A stretch of 64,000 bases of DNA from NCBI GenBank assembly GCA_013389015.1, contig JACAEE010000156.1, forward strand, positions 1 through 64,000, written 5' to 3'. Below, one piece after another: positions 19,429 to 26,301 of this stretch. A program made the position numbers and the translations under genes. The notes under the pieces were generated by a model. The model was not told the DNA's origin, did no database searches, and saw only the letters and a program-made list of their open reading frames with translations. Origin of the DNA: Hydrogenophilaceae bacterium (GTDB taxonomy: Bacteria; Pseudomonadota; Alphaproteobacteria; Caulobacterales; Aquidulcibacteraceae). Every line of letters starts with the position of its first letter. Position 1 is the stretch's first letter.

Positions 19429-20675
19429 GGCGCGCTCCGTCCGTATTGCAGCGTCAGCGCGGCGCCCAGCATGGCCAGGCGCTGTTCGAGTTGGAGCACG
19501 TCGAGTTCGGCTTCGAGCGCGTCGCGGCGCGCCAGGATGAGTTGCTCGGCGCTTGCAGCGCCGCCGGCGAAGGCGCCGCTCGCAGCTTCAGCGCGCTGGC
19601 GCGCCAGCGGCAGGCGCATGTCGCGCGCGCGCGAAAGGTTGGCCAAGGTCGCGCGGCGCTCGGCGAGCAGGCGCTCGAGCATGGCCGACACTTGACGCTC
19701 GGCGGCGGTGCGTTGGGCCTCGACACCTTGCACCTCGGCGCGCCGGGCCTCGATCAGCGGACCCTGCCTGCCGCTCTGAAACAGCGGCAGGCCAATGCGC
19801 ACCTCGACCGATGCCATATCGGAAAATTGCGGCGCGCGGCGCTGATACATGACCGACCACGACCAGTCGGGGGCGCGCTCGGCGCGCGCGAACCGCAGAT
19901 TGGCGTCAGCCACGGCCGCTTCCGCCCCGTACGCCGCCAGATTGGGGTGGGCGTCGAGATTGGCCCGCAACTGCGCTTCATCGATCGGGAATTGCGGCGC
20001 CGCAGGCTCAAGTTCGATGGCCGTATCGCCGACCCAGCGCTGCAATTGCGCGCGTGCGGCGGTGGCCTGTGCGGCGAGGTCGGCGCGTCTGTCGTCAATG
20101 CGCGCGGCCTCGATCTCAGCGGCGATGGCGCCGTCGACGCTTCCCGCGCCGCCGGCGAGGCGTCCGCGAGCGGCCACGGCAAGCGCGCGCGCCTCTTCGC
20201 CAAGGCGATCGATCACCGTAAGGCGCCGTTCGGCGAAATAGAGTTCGATCCAGGCTTCAGCGGCGCCCAGTTCGGCTTCCAGGCGCGCGATGTCGAGCGC
20301 GGCGCCGGCGCGGTCCACCTCAGCCGCGGCGATGGCGCGCCGAGCGCGCCGCTCCGCGCCGTTGGGCATGTCCTGCATGATCCCGACGGATTGCATGGTC
20401 ATGAAGTCGCGATCGAGCCGGTAGGCGTCGGGGCCGTCGGCGGGGACGTTCTGCAAGCCCAGCACCAATTGCGGATCGGGTAGGGCGCCAGCGGGACGCA
20501 CGGACCGTTCGGCGGCGGTGACGCTCGCCCGCTGGGCGGCGACGCTCGGTCCTTCGAGGCGCGCGCGTTCAATCGCGTCGGCGAAACTTAGAGGTTCGGC
20601 GTGAGCGCCGCCGGCGATGGCGGCAAACGCAGCGCAGCTCAACAGCCACGCTTTGGTCGCCCGAATTGAGGGCAT
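19425..20675 (-). CDS. cusC: TolC-family outer-membrane efflux protein (CusC/CzcC-like)
   Basis: A 416-aa protein with a signal peptide (SCAAFAAIAGGAHA) and two coiled-coil-rich OEP repeats: LSFADAIERARLEGPSVAAQ and the later SVEVRIGLPLFQSGRQGPLI. It forms the outer-membrane channel for CusBA. It is first in the cusCBAF overlaps, after the small Cys-rich gene. The large plus-strand ORF over it (19446-20483) is a shadow. Confidence 0.9.
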   Translation of the reverse strand: MPSIRATKAWLLSCAAFAAIAGGAHAEPLSFADAIERARLEGPSVAAQRASVTAAERSVRPAGALPDPQLVLGLQNVPADGPDAYRLDRDFMTMQSVGIMQDMPNGAERRARRAIAAAEVDRAGAALDIARLEAELGAAEAWIELYFAERRLTVIDRLGEEARALAVAARGRLAGGAGSVDGAIAAEIEAARIDDRRADLAAQATAARAQLQRWVGDTAIELEPAAPQFPIDEAQLRANLDAHPNLAAYGAEAAVADANLRFARAERAPDWSWSVMYQRRAPQFSDMASVEVRIGLPLFQSGRQGPLIEARRAEVQGVEAQRTAAERQVSAMLERLLAERRATLANLSRARDMRLPLARQRAEAASGAFAGGAASAEQLILARRDALEAELDVLQLEQRLAMLGAALTLQYGRSAP

Positions 20676-20749
20676 GGATCGGCTCCTGACATGCTGAGAC
20701 AGGACGCATCACCTGCGCGCACGCGCGCTCGGCTTGCGTCAGTTCAGAG

Positions 20750-21097
20750 TCAGATCGCTCGTGGAGGCCGGAAGAGGTCGTGTAGCGGCCCGCTTGGCGG
20801 CGGGTGCTGGCCCAGTTCCAGGTAGCTCGCAGAAATGGCGGAGAACAGGAGCGCGCTGGGCGACGGCAGAGGCGCGATCGCGGTTGCCGTGCGGCAGGAC
20901 ATGCCGACGGCGCAGCTGGTCATCTTGCCGCCATCGTCATCCTGAACGGGCGCGCCGTCTTCATCGTCGCAGCAATCGTGCATGCCGCCCGCCGATTGGC
21001 CCTGTTGCATCGGGCAATCCTGGGCCGCGGCGGCGTTCGTCACGCCCCCGAGACCCAAGGCAAGAGCCGCAAACAGGGTAAACAGAACCCGGCGCAT
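20750..21097 (-). CDS. Small exported Cys-rich protein, function unknown
   Basis: A 115-aa protein with a signal peptide (FTLFAALALGLGGVTNAAAA) and a Cys/Asp-rich middle: QDCPMQQGQ, MHDCCDDEDG, SCAVGMSC. A weak hydrophobic stretch (SALLFSAISASYLELG) follows and the protein ends in a Pro/Arg tail. Such small DUF2946-like proteins often head cusCBA operons, but I cannot assign a family. I take ATG 21097 (MRRVLFTLF) instead of the upstream GTG because it gives a proper signal peptide. The DCC/SC pattern suggests metal binding. Confidence 0.65.
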   Translation of the reverse strand: MRRVLFTLFAALALGLGGVTNAAAAQDCPMQQGQSAGGMHDCCDDEDGAPVQDDDGGKMTSCAVGMSCRTATAIAPLPSPSALLFSAISASYLELGQHPPPSGPLHDLFRPPRAI

Positions 21098-21288
21098 ATA
21101 GACGAAACTAGACCTCAGCGTTTGATACTTCGTCAACACACGTCCACCGCGCGAATACGAAAGCTTCTAAGCGCAACTACGCACCGAGACGGGGCGATCC
21201 CTTGCGGCGCGGATGCGTCGCACCGTCGCGGGGGCACAGACCCCTGTTCCTGCCCGATGGTCGTGGCTGCTGCCACGGCGTCTTCAGG

Positions 21289-21735
21289 TTAACGCTCCTC
21301 AGCGGCGCGGAGCAATTCGGCGCGCACAATGTCGTCGAAACGCGCTTGCTGGCGCTCGTCCAACACGGCCCGCATTTCGAACACGTGCCGCACCGCCTCC
21401 TGCTGCGTCTGGCCCATGGCTTCGTGAAATCGCGCAATGGCGCGATCGAGTCGCTCGGAAGGTTCATGATCTTCATGGATCGCCGCTGCGATCTCGCGCG
21501 CTGCGGCGCGCATCTCCGCATCAAGCGCTGTCCGCCGCTCGGCATGGCGCGCCTCAATTTCTTCCAGCGCGCGATTCTGCGCTTCGCTGAGATCGAGTTC
21601 GCGATGGACCGCTGCGTCAAGCGAGAACCTGGCGCTGGCGCGCTCGGCAAGCTTCAAACCAACCGCGACGCCGGCGGCCCCAGAGGCGAAGCCAACGAAG
21701 GCGGCGATCGCGAGCGTCCTCCAGATCGAGCGCAT
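21289..21735 (-). CDS. Second CnrX-like periplasmic metal sensor
   Basis: A 148-aa protein with an N-terminal helix (LAIAAFVGFASGAAGVAVGL) and a periplasmic helical domain: AAVHRELDLSEAQNRALEEI, ARFHEAMGQTQQEAVRHVFE, MRAVLDERQQARFDDIV. It parallels the sensor at 8208-8648 (H-E-L-DLS/NLT, FHEAMG/FHDAMG, MR(A/D)VLD). ATG 21735 follows the anti-sigma stop (TAG-C-ATG); the track used an upstream TTG. It would pair with the CTG-start anti-sigma gene and, across the divergent gap, with the sigma factor at 22194. Confidence 0.82.
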   Translation of the reverse strand: MRSIWRTLAIAAFVGFASGAAGVAVGLKLAERASARFSLDAAVHRELDLSEAQNRALEEIEARHAERRTALDAEMRAAAREIAAAIHEDHEPSERLDRAIARFHEAMGQTQQEAVRHVFEMRAVLDERQQARFDDIVRAELLRAAEER

Positions 21736-21736
21736 G

Positions 21737-22003
21737 CTAGCCGCCAAGTACGGTGGCCGGCGCCATGGGCTGGGTCAACGCGAAGGGACTGGGCTCGTGG
21801 GCTACAACCGCGCCCGTGGCGAAGGCGCCCATGGCGCCGGTTCCAAGCGCGACTATGGCCAGTAAGGAGAAGACCGCCGACTGCGATGGGTGCGTCGAGC
21901 GGCGCGCATCAACGCGGGACCAAACGTCGGCCTCAAGATTGGATAAGTCGCTGTCGATCTCGGCGCGGCCGAGTGAAGCTAGGTGTCGGTCGAGTTCGCT
22001 CAG
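21737..22003 (-). CDS. CnrY-like anti-sigma factor with apparent CTG start (absent from ORF track)
   Basis: An open frame on the minus strand gives an 88-residue product. It starts at CTG 22003 (LSELDRHLASLGRAEIDS), then SNLEADVWSRVDA, a membrane helix (VFSLLAIVALGTGAMGAFA) and a tail FALTQPMAPATVLGG. It aligns by eye with the first anti-sigma factor (LEAEVWRRIEA; helix; FAVHSALAPSTLLETG). No ATG, GTG or TTG exists in this frame between the upstream stop and the conserved region. AGGGAGG lies 7 bases before the CTG, which supports CTG initiation. A sequencing error upstream is the alternative. It sits one base before the CnrX-like ATG. Confidence 0.72.
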   Translation of the reverse strand: MSELDRHLASLGRAEIDSDLSNLEADVWSRVDARRSTHPSQSAVFSLLAIVALGTGAMGAFATGAVVAHEPSPFALTQPMAPATVLGG

Positions 22004-22193
22004 CTTCGCCTCCCTGCGGCGCGTGTATGTATGGATACGCGCCGACGCCGCCGTCCCCTGGTCAAGCTATTGGATACGGGAGGGCATGGGCAAGGGCGGG
22101 AATTTTCGCTGCTGTTGATCGAGCGCAACGCCGGACCCAGAAGCCCCCGCCAAAAGGGATGTGAGCACTACCCAATCCTTGGGGAGGGACCCC

Positions 22194-22838
22194 ATGACGC
22201 AAGGCCTAGCCAGTGTGCGATTGGATGCAGTCAGCAGCCCAAGACGCGCCCCGCCTGCCCGCGCCGATGGCGAGGCCGACCTCATTGCGCGCGCGCAGAA
22301 AGGCGATCGGCGCGCCTTTGCGGCGTTGATGGGCGCCCACAAGCACGATCTTTATCGTTTTGTTCGCCGTCGCGAACGGGATGCTGATGAAGCCTACGAC
22401 GTTGTGCAGGAGGCGTTCGTTTCGGCCTGGAGCGCAATCGCCAGCGTCGATCCCGAGCGCCCGTTTCGGGCGTGGCTGCGGACCATCGCACTCAACAAAT
22501 GCCGCGACCGAGGCCGCCGCGCCGGCGCGCGGCGCGCAGTCTGGAACCTGTGCGCCGCGGAAGAAGACCTCAAGCTGGCTGACGAGCGGCCGAGCCCGGA
22601 AGAGGAGACGGCCGATCGCAATGAACTCGCACTCTTGCGCCGAGCGCTCGAAGCCCTGCCGAACCATCTGCGCGATGCGCTCATGCTAACGGCGGTCGAC
22701 GGGCTCTCACAGGCGGCCGCCAGCGCCACGCTCAAATGCACGATCAAGGCGCTTGAGTATCGTGTGTTCCGTGCGCGCGAATTGTTGGCGATCGAGATGC
22801 AGCGCCTCGGCGTGAGGCGGGGAGCTGCTCAGGAATAA
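22194..22838 (+). CDS. ECF sigma factor, CnrH-like, divergent from its sensor genes
   Basis: A 214-aa ECF sigma factor. Region 2: FAALMGAHKHDLYRFVRRR, YDVVQEAFVSAW, TIALNKCRDRGRR. Region 4: ALPNHLRDALMLTAVDGLSQ and SATLKCTIKALEYRVFRAR. ATG 22194 has GGGGAGGGA just upstream and is preferred over GTG 22161. Its probable anti-sigma/sensor partners are transcribed the other way from a ~190-bp shared gap, unlike the first set where all three are in line. It may control the cus operon beyond them. Confidence 0.9.
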   Translation: MTQGLASVRLDAVSSPRRAPPARADGEADLIARAQKGDRRAFAALMGAHKHDLYRFVRRRERDADEAYDVVQEAFVSAWSAIASVDPERPFRAWLRTIALNKCRDRGRRAGARRAVWNLCAAEEDLKLADERPSPEEETADRNELALLRRALEALPNHLRDALMLTAVDGLSQAAASATLKCTIKALEYRVFRARELLAIEMQRLGVRRGAAQE

Positions 22839-22893
22839 GATCCGTAGAGATGCCCGGCAGCCCGCACGCGAGTTCGCCTCCTGGTTCCGCGCG

Positions 22894-24210
22894 TCAGTGT
22901 GACGGGGTGGAGCGTCTTGCGTCCTCCGCCCCATCTGCAACCAAAACTGGCGCAAAGCCGCCGCCGGGCGTGCGAAAATTCGTGGTCTGACCTTGGTAGA
23001 GCCGGGCCGCCGTCAGCAACAATTGGCCCTGATACGTATAAAGCCGGATGTCGAGCTTACGTTCGTGGGCGAGGCCGTCGACCTTCACCATTCGCGCACT
23101 GGGCGGAGTCAGGACTTGAGCGACATAGTCGCCTTCGACAATCGATTTCCAGACGCGATGGGTGAGCTTGTCGCCGCGGTAAACCGCTTTGCCGCCATAC
23201 CCATTTGCGGGCTTGAAGAAATACCCTTTCCGCCCGGTCCATAACTCGCCGGCGTTCTCGCCGGTAACCCGACGCACGCGCGGCAGAGCGACCGAAAGCG
23301 CCGCGATCGCCGAGGGCGCGGCGCCCCAGCGGCGCAGCGCAACCGGATCGGATAAGAGAACGAGATTGCGTTTGTCGGCATAGAGCGCGTGATGACGAGG
23401 GCCGGGCGTGACGACAACCGCTCTGTCTTGATACGCAGCGCGTAGTGGGGCGTGTTCGTCTTCGACCAGGGCAAAATCGACAAGGCGGTTATAGACAAGG
23501 TCGATGACTTGGCCGTCGGCGCTGAGCACGCCATCGCGATAAGCCAGATGTGTTGCGTCGACGATGCGTGCATCGTAGCCTTGTGTTCGCAGCATGCGCT
23601 GGGCGATGAGAAAATCGGGATAGAGATATTGCAGCGCGGGATTGTCGTCGACGATGGCTATGGTGCGAAGTGGTCGAGGACCCTGTTGGACGCGCCATTC
23701 CGCCTCGAACATGCGTCCAATCTCGTTCGCAAATTCGGTTGCGGAAGGACCCGCAGCGCGCGCGTCGCTACAACACGCGCGCAGCGCTTCAGCCATTACG
23801 GCGTTTAAGAAGGCGCCGCCCGCGTTGGTGTTGACCTCGATCAAGGCTGGTCCGGACGCGGTTAAGTGATAATCGTAGCCCATAAAGGCGCCACGCGTGG
23901 GAGTGTTCGTGCGTGCGATGGCTGGCGCCCACGCAAGCGCGGCCTCCTGATAGGTTGGCAGCGCGATTACGCTCTCGATCGCCCGGGCCACCTCCAGCAT
24001 GGCGGCGATCTCGCGCGCCGATACAAACACGGCAACGGGCGCTAGGAGGTGGGGATGTGTTTGCCCGAGCGCCGCCGCGATTGCCGGATCCTGCAGCGCG
24101 CGCCCGAGCGCCGCCTCGAGCGCGCAGCGGTCTACGGAAACGCAAAAGCAGTGCTGATTGAGCGCGGCTGCGGCGCTCTGCGGGGCGCGGGGCTGGGACG
24201 CTTGGTTCAC
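22894..24210 (-). CDS. Circularly permuted ATP-grasp-like protein, substrate unknown
   Basis: A 438-aa protein. GYDYHLTASGPALIEVNTNA near residues 110-130 is the Mg-binding end of an ATP-grasp fold, yet the lysine/glycine-loop part (GYFFKPANGYGGKAVYRGD) lies later, near residue 330. The order is therefore permuted, as in circularly permuted ATP-grasp peptide ligases. The end reads LYQGQTTNFRTPGGGFAPV. The middle holds TIAIVDDNPALQYLYPDF. The GTG start overlaps the upstream lipoprotein stop (GTGA). ATP-grasp enzymes usually join a carboxylate to an amine; the acceptor here cannot be read from sequence. Confidence 0.7.
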   Translation of the reverse strand: MNQASQPRAPQSAAAALNQHCFCVSVDRCALEAALGRALQDPAIAAALGQTHPHLLAPVAVFVSAREIAAMLEVARAIESVIALPTYQEAALAWAPAIARTNTPTRGAFMGYDYHLTASGPALIEVNTNAGGAFLNAVMAEALRACCSDARAAGPSATEFANEIGRMFEAEWRVQQGPRPLRTIAIVDDNPALQYLYPDFLIAQRMLRTQGYDARIVDATHLAYRDGVLSADGQVIDLVYNRLVDFALVEDEHAPLRAAYQDRAVVVTPGPRHHALYADKRNLVLLSDPVALRRWGAAPSAIAALSVALPRVRRVTGENAGELWTGRKGYFFKPANGYGGKAVYRGDKLTHRVWKSIVEGDYVAQVLTPPSARMVKVDGLAHERKLDIRLYTYQGQLLLTAARLYQGQTTNFRTPGGGFAPVLVADGAEDARRSTPSH

Positions 24211-24686
24211 TGGGCCTCCGCTTGAGGCGCTCTGAGTGCAAAGCGCAAGCGTGACGCCGCCGTTTCACCCGGTCTGCGGATGCTGACATCGACGTGATAG
24301 AGACCGTCAGTCAGCGAAACAAAGCCGCCATAAGTCACAGCGTCGTTGATGCGCATGGGGTCAAGGCGGAGCCTGCGCGCGCCGCCGTGGCGCGCGCTGC
24401 GAACCTCCGCTTCCACAGCGGCGTCTTCGATTCGGTTTCCGGCGGAGTCGAAAAGGGCCACCATGATATGCGTATTGCCGCGCGGCGCGCCGGCGTGCAT
24501 GCGCTGCTCGACGTGGCCCGGCGCATGGGCTGCGGTGACGACGCTTGAGACGACGCCGAGATAGCCTCTGACGCCGTCCTCGCTCTCGGCGACGAGCGCA
24601 TCGTGTGGCGGCGGGGGAGAACATGCGCTCAGAGCCAGCGCCGCAGCAATCAAAGCGGCGCGCGCGAACCAATGCTCTGTCCTCAT
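24207..24686 (-). CDS. Lipoprotein with FixH/YtkA-like domain
   Basis: A 159-aa protein with a lipobox (AALALSACS) and a beta-sandwich-like domain: NTHIMVALFDSAGNRIEDAA, TYGGFVSLTDGLYHVDVSI. This resembles YtkA/FixH-type domains by eye only. It overlaps HdeD (ATGA) upstream and the ATP-grasp gene (GTGA) downstream, so all three are translationally coupled. The tracked 422-aa ORF (24207-25475) joins this gene to a shadow of hdeD and is not real. Confidence 0.7.
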   Translation of the reverse strand: MRTEHWFARAALIAAALALSACSPPPPHDALVAESEDGVRGYLGVVSSVVTAAHAPGHVEQRMHAGAPRGNTHIMVALFDSAGNRIEDAAVEAEVRSARHGGARRLRLDPMRINDAVTYGGFVSLTDGLYHVDVSIRRPGETAASRLRFALRAPQAEAQ

Positions 24687-25258
24687 GACGTCCGCCTGAG
24701 ATCGGGCGCGACCGCGATCAGCGAGAAGCCGTAGCTGATGAGGTTGAACGCGAGGAAGACGCCTGGAACGATCATGCCGGCATGGGGCAACATCCAAATC
24801 AGAAGCGCTCCCAAGATTGCGCCGATGACGCCGGCAACCGCCATCCGACCCCAAGGGCAGGTCTTGCTCGTACGGTGTGCAAGCGCATGGCCAAATGCGA
24901 CTAATCCCTGCGCCATGAGTGCAACGCCCAGAATAAGGGTAAGCGCAAACGCGCCGGACCAGGGATGCAGCAACAAGCATAGGCCGCCAACGATCGCGAC
25001 AATCGACCAGATCAGACGCCAGATGAAGGCCTTGGCGCGCCAATCTGCGACCAACATGACAAGACCGATCACGCCGGAAGTCAGCATTAGCGCGCCAAAC
25101 GACAGGCTCGCGGCCAAGGTTGCGGTCAGCGGCGCAAAAATGGCGCCGACTCCGAGCGCGATAAAAATGAGGCCGCAGATGATGAACGCCGCTTTGCGCC
25201 ATGCAGGGACTGGCGGCGCCGAGGGAGAGGGGGTTGAGGGCGCTGCGGTGTCGGTCAT
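24683..25258 (-). CDS. HdeD-family (DUF308) membrane protein
   Basis: A 191-aa protein with six membrane helices in HdeD repeats: FIICGLIFIALGVGAIFAPL, FGALMLTSGVIGLVMLVADW, LIWSIVAIVGGLCLLLHPW. A CPWGRMAVAG turn precedes the last pair. HdeD proteins are linked to acid and envelope stress. ATG 25258 has GGGAG upstream and is preferred over the tracked upstream start. It is first of a coupled three-gene operon. A close paralogue is at 54920-55495. Confidence 0.87.
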   Translation of the reverse strand: MTDTAAPSTPSPSAPPVPAWRKAAFIICGLIFIALGVGAIFAPLTATLAASLSFGALMLTSGVIGLVMLVADWRAKAFIWRLIWSIVAIVGGLCLLLHPWSGAFALTLILGVALMAQGLVAFGHALAHRTSKTCPWGRMAVAGVIGAILGALLIWMLPHAGMIVPGVFLAFNLISYGFSLIAVAPDLRRTS

Positions 25259-25473
25259 GGCTTGCTCCCGCCAAAGCCGCCCCAAAGCGCCCGCGGTTAG
25301 GTCGCGTTGGAGCCGTGTTGCTTATACGCGCGGGCGCGGCCGATCCCTGAGCGCTGGCTCGATATCGGCTCCTTGCGGTGGAATAATTTCGCCGGCGTCC
25401 GCCTTGGCTTGACAAGAGCTGCCAGCACGCTTCGATGCCGCCGAGCGCCTCGTTTGGGCTAGGAGAGGGCGGC

Positions 25474-26157
25474 ATGTGTTTTTCGGCGGAAGCAAGCTAC
25501 ACGGCGGCGGCTTTGCTCATCCCGCTGGGGCTCGCCAGCGTCTCCCGGGCCGCCAAAGTCGAACCAAAATACGCACCCCTCTGTGCGCTGCCGCTCTTGT
25601 TCGGTTTGCAGCAATTGATGGAGGGAATGGTCTGGACCGCGGGCGGACAACCCGACGCGCTATGGGTGGAGCGATTCTCGCTCGCCTACATGTTCTTCTC
25701 ATGGATCGCTTGGCCCGTTTGGGTGCCTGTGTCTGTCTATTTTCTTGAGTCGCCGGAGCGTAGGCCGCTCTATCTCGCATTCGCAGTTGGCGGGGCGATG
25801 CTCGGCGGTGTGCAATATATCCCTTATTTCGTCCATCAAGGCTGGCTGACCACGACGTTTCTTGAACACGCGATCAGCTACAACGACACCCAATTGCTCG
25901 ATGCGTTGATGACGCGCGAAGCCACTAATCTGCTCTACCTGGTTTTCATCATCGCGCCGCTGCTGGTTTCAAGCGATCGTCACGCGCGCTTTTTTGGACT
26001 GCTGGTCACGCTGGCATTGGTGAACACTTACTTCTTCTTCGCCTACGCCTACATCTCGGTTTTCTGCATGGGCGGCGCGATCATGTCGTTCTATCTGGTT
26101 TGGATGATCTTCCAAAAAGGGCGGCGCTCCCCGGCGCCGGTCTCGCACCCGGCCTAG
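25474..26157 (+). CDS. DUF6629 family membrane protein
   Basis: A 227-aa polytopic membrane protein that starts MCFSAEASYTAAALLIPLGL, the typical DUF6629 beginning, then LPLLFGLQQLMEGMVW and a run of helices ending AIMSFYLVWMIFQKG. ATG 25474 has AGGAGAGGG at proper spacing. It is divergent from the hdeD operon and convergent with ppsA. The function is unknown. Confidence 0.85.
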   Translation: MCFSAEASYTAAALLIPLGLASVSRAAKVEPKYAPLCALPLLFGLQQLMEGMVWTAGGQPDALWVERFSLAYMFFSWIAWPVWVPVSVYFLESPERRPLYLAFAVGGAMLGGVQYIPYFVHQGWLTTTFLEHAISYNDTQLLDALMTREATNLLYLVFIIAPLLVSSDRHARFFGLLVTLALVNTYFFFAYAYISVFCMGGAIMSFYLVWMIFQKGRRSPAPVSHPA

Positions 26158-26275
26158 GACGCGGCGATCGGCTTCTTGAATACGCCGCGAGGGTCGGCGT
26201 CAGCATGCGGGGCGTGAGCGCTATCCAGCTGCGTGCGGCGCCCTGACAAGAGATGAGACGCCTCTTGATGTGAGC

Positions 26276-26299
26276 GCAAATGCAGCGGGCAGCATTTGC
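26276..26299. terminator. hairpin just after ppsA stop
   Basis: GCAAATGC and GCATTTGC form a perfect 8-bp stem with an 8-base loop, starting 2 bp past the ppsA stop on the minus strand, between convergent DUF6629 and ppsA. There is no clear U-tract. Confidence 0.45.
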
Positions 26300-26301
26300 C
26301 C

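Noticed and set aside
17992-19695. 567-aa plus-strand ORF antisense to cusB/cusC
   Set aside because: Composition is His/Arg-heavy and the opposite strand encodes a clear CusB with coupled neighbours.
19446-20483. 345-aa plus-strand ORF over cusC
   Set aside because: Shadow frame in GC-rich DNA; TolC-family signals are on the minus strand.
24207-25475. Single 422-aa minus-strand protein
   Set aside because: Its first 260 residues are an out-of-frame reading of hdeD; the real gene is the 159-aa lipoprotein from 24686.
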